In this document: positions 16,630-25,306 of the stretch, in pieces | Position numbering within the stretch: position 1 is the first letter of the stretch | How the letters are laid out: the number at the start of each line of letters is the position of its first letter | Position numbers and translations under genes: made by a program | The notes under the pieces: model-generated | Seen by the model: the letters and a program-made list of their open reading frames with translations, nothing else | Database searches by the model: none | What the model was told of the DNA's origin: nothing | NCBI GenBank assembly: GCA_963721435.1 | Contig: CAVRJC010000006.1 | Coordinates: forward strand, 124,001-188,000 | Source: CAVRJC01 sp963721435 | GTDB lineage: Bacteria; Actinomycetota; Acidimicrobiia; IMCC26256; DASPTH01 | DNA: 64,000 nucleotides | Direction: 5' to 3'

Positions 16630-18402
16630 CTACTCCACGACGACGAGGATGTCGCCGGTGCCGACGGTGTCGCCTTCGCCGACGCGGATCTCGGTGACGG
16701 TGCCCGAGGTCTCGGCGTTGATGTGGTTCTCCATCTTCATCGCTTCGAGCACGAGCAACGCCTGACCCGACTCGACCGCGTCGCCCATGGCGACGAGCAC
16801 CTTGACGATCGTGCCCTGCATCGGCGCGCTGATGGTGCCGTTGCCCGCCGCGCCACCGGCGCCGGTGGCGCCGGGGCGCGGTCGCGAGCTGCGCTGCCGG
16901 GCCGCGGGCGCCTGCGTGCCGGAGCCTTCGGGCAGCCACAGCCGGACGGCGAAGCGCTTGCCGTTGACCTCGACGGGCACCGTGCGCTCCACGAGCTCCT
17001 CGGCTTCGGCGCCGGCATCCCCCGTCGTCGCGATCTCGGGTGCGGGCACCGCGGCGAACACCGACGCGTCGACTTCGTCCTCGACCCACTTGGTGGAATG
17101 TGTGGCGGCGGCGAAGTCGGGATGTGACAGCAGCGCGACGTGCGCGGGTGCGGTGGTCGCGACCCCGCCGATCTCGAGCTCACCCAACGCGCGCAGCATG
17201 CGTGCCCGCGCGGTCTCGCGGTCGGGTGCCCACACGACGAGCTTGCCGAGCAGGTTGTCGTAGTGCTGCGACACGGTGTCGCCCTCGGCGTAGCCGCCGT
17301 CCCACCGAACGCCCGGCCCTCCCGGAAGGCGGAGCCGTGTGATCACGCCGGGCGACGGCAGGAAGCCCTTGGCCGGGTCTTCGGCGTTGATACGCACCTC
17401 GATCGAGTGCCCGCGCCGCTCGACCGACTCCTGGGTGAACGACAGCGGCTCACCGGCCGCGACGCGGAGTTGCTCGGCGACGAGATCGAGCGACGTGGTC
17501 ATCTCGGTGACGCAGTGCTCGACCTGCAGCCGCGTGTTCATCTCGAGGAACCAGAACTCGCCGTCTTGATAGAGGCATTCGACGGTGCCCGCGTTCACGT
17601 AGCCGCACGCGCGGGCGACCTTCACCGCGGCCTCGCCCATCGCGGCGCGGACGTCGGGGCCGAGCGCGGGAGCGGGTGCTTCCTCGATGAGCTTCTGGTG
17701 CCGGCGTTGCGTCGAGCAGTCGCGCTCACCGAGCCACACGACATTGCCGTGGGTGTCGGCGAAGATCTGCACCTCGACGTGACGCGGGCGGGTGAGGTAA
17801 CGCTCGAGGTAGCACTCGGCGCGGCCGAAGTAGGCCTGGGCCTCGCGTGCCGCGGACGCGAACGCATCGGCCGCTTCGTCGGCGTTGGCCGCGACCTTCA
17901 GGCCCTTGCCGCCACCGCCGTACGCGGCCTTGATCGCGACCGGCCATCCGAACTCGTTGCCGAACGCCACGATCTCGGCGGCGTCGCCGATCGGCTCGAG
18001 CGTGCCGGGCACCGACGCGACATCGGCGGCGGCCGCGGCCTTCCGCGACGAGATCTTGTCGCCCATGATCTCGATCGCCTCGGGGGGCGGGCCGATCCAG
18101 GCCACGCCCCGGGACGCGATCGCCCGCGCGAAGTCGGCATTCTCCGCGAAGAACCCATACCCGGGATGCACCGCCTCGGCGCCGCTCTGCTCGATCGCGC
18201 CGAGGATGGCGTCGGTGTTGAGGTAGCTCTCGGCCGCGGTCTGCCCGCCCAACGCGTACGCCTCGTCGGCATAGCGGACGTGCAACGCATCCCGGTCGAG
18301 GTCGGAGTAGACGGCGACCGTCGCGATACCGAGCTCGCGGCAGGTGCGCATCACCCGCACCGCGATCTCACCCCGGTTGGCGATCAGAACTCTTGCGAAC
18401 AC
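16630..18402 (-). CDS. acyl-CoA carboxylase alpha subunit (biotin carboxylase plus biotin carrier domain)
   Basis: About 590 aa. The biotin carboxylase part has ARVLIANRGEIAVRVMR, the ATP-grasp loop KAAYGGGGKGLKV, VWLGERDCSTQRRHQKLIEEAP and EMNTRLQVEH. A linker rich in Pro/Arg/Gly leads to a C-terminal biotinyl domain with EAMKMEN, where the Lys is biotinylated. It uses bicarbonate and ATP to carboxylate biotin for an acetyl- or propionyl-CoA carboxylase. GTG 18402 is chosen because GAGGAAA precedes it and the conserved start follows. The biotin ligase that would modify it is divergently transcribed next door, and another biotinyl-domain gene starts at 63720. Confidence 0.93.
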   Translation of the reverse strand: MFARVLIANRGEIAVRVMRTCRELGIATVAVYSDLDRDALHVRYADEAYALGGQTAAESYLNTDAILGAIEQSGAEAVHPGYGFFAENADFARAIASRGVAWIGPPPEAIEIMGDKISSRKAAAAADVASVPGTLEPIGDAAEIVAFGNEFGWPVAIKAAYGGGGKGLKVAANADEAADAFASAAREAQAYFGRAECYLERYLTRPRHVEVQIFADTHGNVVWLGERDCSTQRRHQKLIEEAPAPALGPDVRAAMGEAAVKVARACGYVNAGTVECLYQDGEFWFLEMNTRLQVEHCVTEMTTSLDLVAEQLRVAAGEPLSFTQESVERRGHSIEVRINAEDPAKGFLPSPGVITRLRLPGGPGVRWDGGYAEGDTVSQHYDNLLGKLVVWAPDRETARARMLRALGELEIGGVATTAPAHVALLSHPDFAAATHSTKWVEDEVDASVFAAVPAPEIATTGDAGAEAEELVERTVPVEVNGKRFAVRLWLPEGSGTQAPAARQRSSRPRPGATGAGGAAGNGTISAPMQGTIVKVLVAMGDAVESGQALLVLEAMKMENHINAETSGTVTEIRVGEGDTVGTGDILVVVE

Positions 18403-18432
18403 AGTTTCCTCGGCTCCGACGAACGAACGCCG

Positions 18433-18438
18433 TATCCT
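18433..18438. promoter_or_regulatory. shared palindromic -10 box between birA and the carboxylase gene
   Basis: CCGTATCCTACGG reads TATCCT on the plus strand, 6 bases before the birA GTG, and TAGGAT on the minus strand, 30 bases before the carboxylase GTG. One 6-base site may thus serve as -10 for both directions, so initiation could be mutually exclusive. Confidence 0.4.
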
Positions 18439-18444
18439 ACGGCG

Positions 18445-19188
18445 GTGCCGGAACCGACTCGGACCTGGACGATCCGTCATTTCGCCGAGCTCGACTCGAC
18501 CAATCGTCACCTCCTCGACGAGGCGCGCAACGGTGCGGCCGACGGCCTGGTCGTGGTGGCCGACCACCAGACCGCGGGCCGGGGTCGTCTCGACCGCACC
18601 TGGGAGGCGCCCGCCGGTTCCTCATTGTTGGTGTCGGTGCTGCTCCGCCCTGCGCTCGAGGCGGAAGCGGCGCACCGGGTGGTGATGGCGGCCGCGCTCG
18701 CGCTCGCCGACGCGGTGGGCGACGTGGCCGGCTTCACGCCTGCGCTCAAGTGGCCCAACGACCTCGTCGTGGGCGACCGGAAGCTCGCCGGCCTCCTGGC
18801 CGAGCGCGAGCCGGGCTCCGGCGACATGCGTCCGGCGGTGATCGTCGGCGCGGGCGTCAACGTGAACTGGACGGCGTTCCCGCCCGAGCTCGCCGAGTTG
18901 GCGACTGCGTGCAACCTCGAAGCCGGCCGGTCCGTCGACCGGGACGCCCTGCTCGACGAGTACCTCGAGCGGCTCGGGCACCGCCTCGACGCGCTCGATG
19001 CGGTGCCGTCCGACTACCGCGCGCGGCTCGCCACGATCGGACGGCGCGTGCGCGTGGAGCAGGCGAGTGGTGGGATCACCGGCGTGGCCGTCGACGTGCG
19101 CGATGCCGGCGAGCTCGTCGTGCGTGACGACGCCGGCGAATCACACGTGATCACCACGGCCGACGTCATCCACCTCCACTTCGACTGA
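18445..19188 (+). CDS. birA: biotin--[acetyl-CoA-carboxylase] ligase
   Basis: Class I biotin protein ligase, 247 aa, without the N-terminal DNA-binding domain of E. coli BirA. The biotinyl-AMP loop is in QTAGRGRLDRTWEAPAG, followed by LKWPNDLVVGDRKLAGLLAE with the catalytic Lys, and GAGVNVNW. A C-terminal SH3-like domain ends ITTADVIHLHFD. It activates biotin with ATP and attaches it to the Lys of carrier domains such as those encoded at 16630-18402 and 63720. GTG 18445 is preceded by TATCCT at 6 bases and no ribosome binding site. Confidence 0.94.
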   Translation: MPEPTRTWTIRHFAELDSTNRHLLDEARNGAADGLVVVADHQTAGRGRLDRTWEAPAGSSLLVSVLLRPALEAEAAHRVVMAAALALADAVGDVAGFTPALKWPNDLVVGDRKLAGLLAEREPGSGDMRPAVIVGAGVNVNWTAFPPELAELATACNLEAGRSVDRDALLDEYLERLGHRLDALDAVPSDYRARLATIGRRVRVEQASGGITGVAVDVRDAGELVVRDDAGESHVITTADVIHLHFD

Positions 19189-19193
19189 GCAAG

Positions 19194-20033
19194 TCAGGGG
19201 TCGAGGTCGCGTGCCACGAGCTCGGTGAAGGCGGCGGCGAGTCGGTGGGTGATGTCACCGGGGGCGCGCGGGAGGGCGCGGCCGTCGACCGCGGTGATCG
19301 GCTGCACCTCGCGCACGGTGGACGTGAGGAATGCTTCGTCGGCCTGCGCGAGCGCGACGATCGGGAGCCGCTGCTCCGCACATGCGATGCCGAGATCGCG
19401 GCAGAGCTCGAGCACGAGCGCGCGCGTGACACCGAGGAGGCAACCCGAGTCCTCGGGTGGTGTGGCGACCGCGTCGTCGCGCACGAGGAACACGTTCGAT
19501 CCGGTGGCTTCGCACAGCTCGTCGCGCGTGTTGGCGAACACCGCTTCGCCGGCCCCGTGTTCTCGCGCGTACGCGAGCGCGCGCACGTTCTCCGCGTAGG
19601 AGATGGTCTTGAGCCCCGCGACCGCGCTGCGCTCGTTGCGCACCCACGGCACCACGACGACCTCCGCGCTCGCGGGATGGGGGCGCACCTCGGTGGCGGC
19701 GATGATGACAGTGGGCGGCGACTCACCGCGCTCGGACCCGAGGGGTGCGAGGCCGCCCGTGATGGTGATGCGGAGGCGCGCCTCGGCGAGCTGGTTGGCC
19801 CGCAGGACCGCGTCGGCGGCGGCGCGCAGCTCGGCGCGATCAGGGACCGGGAGGCCGAGGCCCGCGGCCGAGTGAGCGAGGCGGTCGAGGTGGCGCCGCC
19901 ACGCGAACGGCTGCCCGTCGTACACGCGGATGGTCTCGAAGACGCCGTCCCCGACGAGGAGGCCGTGGTCGAACGGGGAGATGCGCGCCGAGTCGGACTC
20001 GAGCAGCACTCCGTTGGCCCACACGTGGGTCAT
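19194..20033 (-). CDS. pabC: aminodeoxychorismate lyase-like class IV aminotransferase
   Basis: A 279-residue fold-type IV PLP enzyme. GLLVGDGVFETIRVYDGQPF is the family N-terminus, SYAENVRALAYAREHGAGEAVFAN lies around the active site, and SNVFLVRDD and TREVQPITAVDGR are conserved C-terminal parts. The PLP Lys position matches LKTISYAENV. Next to pabB it most likely releases pyruvate from 4-amino-4-deoxychorismate to give p-aminobenzoate for folate, though D-amino acid or branched-chain aminotransferases look alike. The ATG overlaps the pabB stop (ATGA). It is convergent with birA, 5 bases apart. Confidence 0.88.
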   Translation of the reverse strand: MTHVWANGVLLESDSARISPFDHGLLVGDGVFETIRVYDGQPFAWRRHLDRLAHSAAGLGLPVPDRAELRAAADAVLRANQLAEARLRITITGGLAPLGSERGESPPTVIIAATEVRPHPASAEVVVVPWVRNERSAVAGLKTISYAENVRALAYAREHGAGEAVFANTRDELCEATGSNVFLVRDDAVATPPEDSGCLLGVTRALVLELCRDLGIACAEQRLPIVALAQADEAFLTSTVREVQPITAVDGRALPRAPGDITHRLAAAFTELVARDLDP

Positions 20034-21308
20034 GTGCCCACCAGCACGGGCGCGGTCGCGAGCGCATCGGGCCGGCGGCCCGCGATCGCGAGCAGCCGGG
20101 ATGCCTTGAGCTCGGTCTCGGCCCACTCGGCGTCGGGTTGCGAGTCGGCGACGATCCCTCCGCCGACGCCCAGGTGCGTGCGGCCGCTCGCGCCAGTTCC
20201 GGCGATCGTGAACGTGCGAATGGCGACGGCGAGCTCGGCGGCGTCGTGCGCGGTGTCGATCCACCCGATGGCGCCGCAGTAGACGCCGCGCCGCACGGGC
20301 TCGAGGTCTTCGATGGCCTGCAGGACCCGTGGCTTCGGCGCGCCCGTGACCGACGCGGGCGGGAACGTGGCGCGTACGAGCGCGCCGATCCCGACGTCGT
20401 CGCGGAGCCGGCCCCGCACGGTGCTCACGAGGTGATGCAGGCCGGGGTGGGCCTCGACCGCGCACAGCGCCGGGACGGAGATCGTGCCCGACGTGCAGAC
20501 GCGACCCGAGGTCGTTGCGCGCGAGGTCGACGATCATCACGTTCTCGGCATGGTCCTTCGCGCTCCGGCGCAGGCGTGACGCAGAGGCCGAGGTGCCCTT
20601 GATGGGCCGGGTCTCGACGTCGACGCCCCGGCGTGACAGGTACAGCTCGGGCGAGGCGGAGACGACGGCGAGCGGACTCGCCGGGAGCTCGAGCCGCACG
20701 AGCGCGGCGTGCGGCGACGGGTGGCCGTCGACCAGTGCGCGGTACAGGCCGACGGGATCCAAGGCGCGGTCGCACGTGAGGCGACGCGTGAGATTGACCT
20801 GGTAGCACTCGCCCGCGGCGAGCAGCTGCAGCACTTCGCGTACGCGGTCCTCGTATTCGTCGTGGTGCACCGACGAGTACCACGGAGCGTCATTGTCGTC
20901 GCCTACGAGCGAAGGGGAGCAGGGCTCACGCGACGCGGAGAGCAGCGCGTCGTCGAGCCGCGCGCGCCCCGGCCCGTCGCCCTCGAGCGTGACGCTGCCG
21001 TCGGGTGCGATCACCGCGCGCGCGTCGAATCGGGCGAAGACGACATCGGGAACGGTCGCGACATCGAGTGACGCTCCCCGGCGGGTCACTCGCTCGAAGG
21101 TGTGCCCGAGCTCGAAGCTGAGGAACCCGGCCCAGAAGCCGGTGCCCATGGCGTCGAAGGCCGCGAACCCCTCGGAGCCGTTCCCGACCATCACCTCGGC
21201 GGGCTCGACCCCCACGAGCGTCGAATCTCCCGACCGGATCGCGACCACGCCGACGTCGCTCGGGACGTGCCCGAGCAGTGACGCGGCGACCCGATCGGAA
21301 CGACTCAC
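20030..21308 (-). CDS. pabB: aminodeoxychorismate synthase component I, one frameshift
   Basis: Chorismate-binding enzyme that aminates chorismate with ammonia from a glutaminase partner. Motifs run across two frames: ECYQVNLTRRL, TRPIKGTSAS and VDLARNDLG in the first, then PPASVTGAPKPR and RRGVYCGAIGWI in the second. An extra C in the CCC run at 20505-20507 (plus strand) breaks the reading within ARNDLGRVC; removing it restores an unbroken ~425-aa protein. The start is GTG 21308, with TACCGT 6 bases upstream. pabC overlaps its end. It is divergent from the first LCP gene. Confidence 0.88.
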
Positions 21309-21314
21309 CCGGTC

Positions 21315-21320
21315 ACGGTA
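21315..21320 (-). promoter_or_regulatory. -10 box TACCGT before pabB
   Basis: TACCGT is followed by 6 bases and GTG 21308 on the minus strand; leaderless arrangement. Confidence 0.38.
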
Positions 21321-21383
21321 CTGCCGCCACTGGTTCGCGGGCGCGCCGAAATCGCGACCCCCCGTCGGTACGATGGCGAAACC

Positions 21384-22811
21384 GTGAGCTCCCCCCGAGC
21401 CGTACTGCGTGCCTTCGCCGGGCGCGTCGGCCTCGCCCTCGTGCTGTGCTTCGCCGTCGTCGCCGCCGGTGTTGTAGCGGTCAACCGCGCCATCGACGAC
21501 GCCATCGGCAAGATCCCGCGCGTCGCCGTCGCGACCGCGCCGGTCGGCTCGCACGGCGTCAACTACCTGATCATCGGCTCCGACAGCCGCGCCTTCGTCG
21601 AGGACGGCAGCGAGCAGGCCGCGTTCGGCAGCGCGAGCGACACCGGCCCCGCGCGATCCGACACGCTGATGGTGCTCCACGCCGACGGTGACCAGACGTA
21701 CGCGGTGTCGTTCCCGCGCGACCTGTGGGTCAACGTGCCCGGCAAGGGCATGGCCAAGATCAACGCGGCCTACAACGAGGGCCCGCAGAAGGTCGTCGAC
21801 ATGTTGAAGGCCGATTTCAACATCGACATCAACCACTACCTCGAAGTGAACTTCATCGCGTTCGAGAAGCTGGTCGACGCGATCGGCACGGTTGGCGTCT
21901 ACTTCCCGGCACCGACACGTGACTACGACACCGCCCAGCAGGGCGACACCGGCTTCCTCGTCGACACGCCCGGATGCGTGCAGCTCACCGGCGATCGCGC
22001 GTTGCAGTACGTGCGCGCGCGGCACATGCAGCAGCTCGATCCCACGACCGGCAAGTGGGCGTCGGTCGACCCCATCCCCGACATCGCGCGCATCGAACGC
22101 CAACAGTCGTTCGTGCGGAAGCTGGGCACGGTGGCAGTGCACCGCCTGTTCGCCGACCCGCTGCTCACCTTCGACGTGCGCGACGGCGTGGTGCCCACGC
22201 TGACCGCCGATCCCAGCTTCGACCGCGCCGCGTTCGACCAGCTCGTGCGCTCGTTCCTGGCCGTCTCGAAGAACCCGGACGCGCTGCAGTTCGACACGCT
22301 GCCCTGGACCGACGGTGCCCGCCAGGCCGGCCAGCAGGTGCTCTACGTGAAGAAGCCGGACTCCGACGTCGTGCTCGCCCGCCTGCGGGGTGAGGCGCCC
22401 ATCCCGAGCCCGCCCGCAGCCGACGCCGGCACCACGCCCGGTGCGACCGCGGCACCCGCGCTCCGGCCCGTCGACGTGCGGGTGAAGGTGCTGAACGCCT
22501 CGGGCGTGCAGAACGCCGCCGCCAACGCCCAGAGCGCGCTGGCGCCGATCGGCTTCGCCAACGGAGGGGTCGGCAACGACACCCGCGGCGAGATCGCCAA
22601 GACCGAGATCCGCTACAAGCCGGGCGACGAGGCGAAGGCCCAGCTCGTCGAGGCCCACGTGCCGGGCGCGACGCTCGTGGCCGACGCGACCCTCCCGGGC
22701 ACCGACGTGGTCCTGGTGCTCGGACGCGACTTCAAGGGCATCGAGGCCGCCGCGGCCTCGGCGACCACGACGACCGCTCCCGCGGTCGATCCTGCGGCCG
22801 CCTGCGAGTGA
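21384..22811 (+). CDS. LytR-CpsA-Psr family protein, copy 1
   Basis: 475 aa with an N-terminal membrane anchor (GLALVLCFAVVAAGVVAV), the LCP catalytic domain and a LytR_C domain (VKVLNASGVQNAAANAQSAL). LCP signatures: LIIGSDSRA, ARSDTLMVLHADG, SFPRDLWVNVPGKGMAKINAAYNEG, LQYVRARH and RIERQQSFVRKL, including the Arg/Asp set that binds polyprenyl phosphate. LCP enzymes join lipid-linked glycopolymers to peptidoglycan outside the cell. The tail is Thr/Ala-rich and ends in a Cys two residues from the end. It is followed by a paralogue. TACGAT lies 9 bases before GTG 21384. Confidence 0.93.
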   Translation: MSSPRAVLRAFAGRVGLALVLCFAVVAAGVVAVNRAIDDAIGKIPRVAVATAPVGSHGVNYLIIGSDSRAFVEDGSEQAAFGSASDTGPARSDTLMVLHADGDQTYAVSFPRDLWVNVPGKGMAKINAAYNEGPQKVVDMLKADFNIDINHYLEVNFIAFEKLVDAIGTVGVYFPAPTRDYDTAQQGDTGFLVDTPGCVQLTGDRALQYVRARHMQQLDPTTGKWASVDPIPDIARIERQQSFVRKLGTVAVHRLFADPLLTFDVRDGVVPTLTADPSFDRAAFDQLVRSFLAVSKNPDALQFDTLPWTDGARQAGQQVLYVKKPDSDVVLARLRGEAPIPSPPAADAGTTPGATAAPALRPVDVRVKVLNASGVQNAAANAQSALAPIGFANGGVGNDTRGEIAKTEIRYKPGDEAKAQLVEAHVPGATLVADATLPGTDVVLVLGRDFKGIEAAAASATTTTAPAVDPAAACE

Positions 22812-22849
22812 CGCCCGGCTCCCGCGGAGCGCGCCGGCCGACTGCTCCC

Positions 22850-22855
22850 TAAGCT
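22850..22855 (+). promoter_or_regulatory. -10 box TAAGCT before the second LCP gene
   Basis: TAAGCT, 8 bases, then GTG 22864, with no ribosome binding site; the second LCP gene may have its own leaderless transcript. Confidence 0.38.
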
Positions 22856-22863
22856 GCTCCGCC

Positions 22864-24342
22864 GTGTCGTCCCCCTTTCTCCTGAGTGCGCGGGCGTTCG
22901 CCGGACGGCTCGTCATCTCCCTCCTGCTGGTCTCGACGCTGACAGTCGCGGGGGTCGCGGCGGTGAACCGCGGGATCAACGATCGGCTCGCGAACGTGAA
23001 GAAGATCGACCTCGTTCTCGCGCCGGCGCCGCCGGAAGGTGCGAACTACGTGATCCTCGGTTCCGACACGCGCGAGTTCGTGACGGACCCGGGCGACGTG
23101 ACCGGGTTCGGCGACCCGTCGAAGGTCGGCGGGCAACGTTCCGACACGTTGATGGTCGCGCACGTCGAGCCGGCCGCGAAGAAGACGCTGATCGTGTCGT
23201 TCCCGCGCGACCTGCTCGTCGACATCCCCGGGCACGGCAAGGGCAAGATCAACAGCGCGTTCGACCTCGGAGGGGGCGGGAAGGACGGCGCGCAGCTCGT
23301 GATCGACACGCTGCAGCTCAATTTCCCCGGGCTCAAGATCAACCACTACGTCCAGGTGGACTTCCGGAGCTTCCAGTCGGTCGTCGACGCCATCGGTACC
23401 GTCGGCGTCTACTTCCCGTTGCACACGCGCGACTACGACCCCAACCCGAATGGTGGCGCCACCGACTTCGAGGTGAAGGCCGGCTGCTCGAAGCTCAACG
23501 GCGTCACCGCACTGCAGTACGTGCGGTCGCGGCATCTCCAGGAGCAGGACCCGAACACCCTGCAGTGGAACCCGATCGGCGCCGACGCCCCCGACATCCA
23601 TCGCATCGAGCGCCAGCAGGCCTTCATCCGCGAGTTGGCCGGGATCGCGATCTCCCAGAGCCTGAGCGATCCCTTCACCGCGCTCGACGTCGCCGACCGG
23701 GTGAACCAGTACCTCACCAGCGACGGTATCTCGCGTGACGATCTCAACAAGCTGATCCGCGCGTTCCGCACCGTCGACGTGAACGACACGAGCGCGCTCG
23801 AGTTCGCGACCATCCCGTGGAAGGTGAACCCCGCCGACCCGCTGTCGAGCCTCGTCTTCGATCAACCGGCCGCGAACGACCTCGTCAAGCGGCTCGAGAG
23901 CTTCGGCGACAAGCCCCCGCCGGCCGACATCCTCCCGTCACAGGTGCACGTGCGCGTCATCGACGCGACGGGGTCGGGCTTCCAGACCGCGGTCTCGGAA
24001 TCGCTCGTCAAGGAAGGGTTCGTCAGCGACGGCACCGGTACCGAGAAGTTCCCGGTGCCGACGACCGACATCCGGTACGCGCCGACCGTGCCCAGCCAGG
24101 TGCGCGCGGCGAAGCTCCTCCTCGACTACTTCCCGGACGCCCGCCTCGTGCCCGATCCGCTCGCGTCCGGCAGCATCATCCTCGTGCTCGGCGCGAATTT
24201 CACGGGGGCGATCACGGTCCCGACGACGACCACCACGACTCTTGTGCCGGGGACCGAGGCGCCCGCCACGACGGTCGCGCCGACCACGACCACGGCGGCG
24301 CCGCCCACGACGACCACGCTCGCGCTCGGCTCCGCCTGCTGA
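22864..24342 (+). CDS. LytR-CpsA-Psr family protein, copy 2
   Basis: 492-residue paralogue of the preceding gene, with the same order: anchor (FAGRLVISLLLVSTLTVAGVAAV), LCP domain (YVILGSDTREF, QRSDTLMVAHVEP, SFPRDLLVDIPGHGKGKINSAFDLGG, LQYVRSRH, HRIERQQAFIREL) and LytR_C domain. The C-terminal 45 residues are mostly Thr/Pro/Ala and finish GSAC. Tandem LCP genes usually differ in glycopolymer or act redundantly; the sequence does not tell which. The Thr-rich tail probably spans part of the wall. Confidence 0.93.
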   Translation: MSSPFLLSARAFAGRLVISLLLVSTLTVAGVAAVNRGINDRLANVKKIDLVLAPAPPEGANYVILGSDTREFVTDPGDVTGFGDPSKVGGQRSDTLMVAHVEPAAKKTLIVSFPRDLLVDIPGHGKGKINSAFDLGGGGKDGAQLVIDTLQLNFPGLKINHYVQVDFRSFQSVVDAIGTVGVYFPLHTRDYDPNPNGGATDFEVKAGCSKLNGVTALQYVRSRHLQEQDPNTLQWNPIGADAPDIHRIERQQAFIRELAGIAISQSLSDPFTALDVADRVNQYLTSDGISRDDLNKLIRAFRTVDVNDTSALEFATIPWKVNPADPLSSLVFDQPAANDLVKRLESFGDKPPPADILPSQVHVRVIDATGSGFQTAVSESLVKEGFVSDGTGTEKFPVPTTDIRYAPTVPSQVRAAKLLLDYFPDARLVPDPLASGSIILVLGANFTGAITVPTTTTTTLVPGTEAPATTVAPTTTTAAPPTTTTLALGSAC

Positions 24343-24487
24343 GTCACGGGTCGGCACAGCTCGCCTCCTCATTCCGGGTCGCTCAAGGCTCGGCGCTGTC
24401 GCGCCTCGCGTCCTTTCGCTCCTACGCTGGCGCAGTCTCTGCGAACATTGCGGTGACCGGCGCGCGGGGAAGCGACAACCCACCGGG

Positions 24488-24493
24488 TAACCT
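24488..24493 (+). promoter_or_regulatory. -10-like box TAACCT
   Basis: TAACCT lies 9 bases before the ATG at 24503. It is the same hexamer used in front of galT and the LpdA-like gene. Confidence 0.33.
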
Positions 24494-24502
24494 CGGCCTG
24501 CC

Positions 24503-25306
24503 ATGCCGAAGTCCCGCAACCGATACTCCCGCACCGCGATGCGGGCCAAGTACCGCAAGCCGAAACGGCGTCGGGGCGGATCGATGGGCTGGAACGTCGC
24601 GATCGCCACCGTCGTCATCGTCGGCATCGTGGCGATCGTCCTCACGCGCAGCGGGAGCACCGACAACATCAGCAACGCCCACCCGCTCGCGGCCAACCAG
24701 ACCACCGGCGTGGCGGGCGACCACTGGCACACGTACCTGGGCGTGAACATCTGCGGCGAGTGGCTGAACCCGGCCCCCGCGTTCGAGAAGGCCTTCGAGA
24801 GCCAGAGCGCCCTCGCCAACGCCGGGATCCACTCCCACGGCGACGGCCTGATCCACACCCACCCGTTCGTGACCTCGGAGCAGGGCGCCAACGCCACGCT
24901 CGGCCACTACCTCGGCAACGGGGGCTGGAGCGTATCCAGCGACTCGTTCGACAACTCCAGCGGCTACACGTGGGCCGGCCCGTCCGGCGACCCGAACAAC
25001 CGCTCGTGGACCAACGGCGACACGTGCACGTTCGGCGACGACAAGGGCCAGAAGGGCGAGCTGGTCTGGTCGGTCGACGGCAAGATCCAGAAAGGCAACC
25101 CGGCCGACTACAAGCTCCAGGACGGCGCCACGATCGCCATCGGCTTCCTGCCCAAGGGTGCGGAGCTCGGCTTCCCGCCGCAGGCGTGTGACGCGTTCTC
25201 CAACATCACCGACCAGAACTCGGCGGCGATCCTCACCAAGGACTCGCCGTGCCAAGCCGACGCGACGTCGGCCACCACGACCACCGCGCCGGCCACGACT
25301 CCGTGA
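24503..25306 (+). CDS. membrane-anchored His-rich extracellular protein of unknown function
   Basis: 267 aa. A strongly basic N-terminus (RNRYSRTAMRAKYRKPKRRR) precedes one membrane segment at about residues 30-47, so the rest is outside. The outer domain has a dense His pattern, VAGDHWHTYLGVNICGEW and then NAGIHSHGDGLIHTHPF, plus three Cys, suggesting a metal site. The tail is Thr/Ala-rich, as in the two LCP proteins before it. Its stop overlaps the GTG of the nucleotidyltransferase gene (GTGA), so the two are coupled. I know of similar proteins in actinobacteria but not of a function. Confidence 0.8.
   Translation: MPKSRNRYSRTAMRAKYRKPKRRRGGSMGWNVAIATVVIVGIVAIVLTRSGSTDNISNAHPLAANQTTGVAGDHWHTYLGVNICGEWLNPAPAFEKAFESQSALANAGIHSHGDGLIHTHPFVTSEQGANATLGHYLGNGGWSVSSDSFDNSSGYTWAGPSGDPNNRSWTNGDTCTFGDDKGQKGELVWSVDGKIQKGNPADYKLQDGATIAIGFLPKGAELGFPPQACDAFSNITDQNSAAILTKDSPCQADATSATTTTAPATTP

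Noticed and set aside
19194..22979. 1261-residue minus-strand open frame
   Set aside because: It joins pabC, a pabB segment shifted by an indel, and an antisense shadow of the first LCP gene.
22180..24342. Thr-codon low-complexity tracts as regulatory repeats
   Set aside because: They encode the Thr-rich C-terminal tails of the LCP proteins and need no other explanation.
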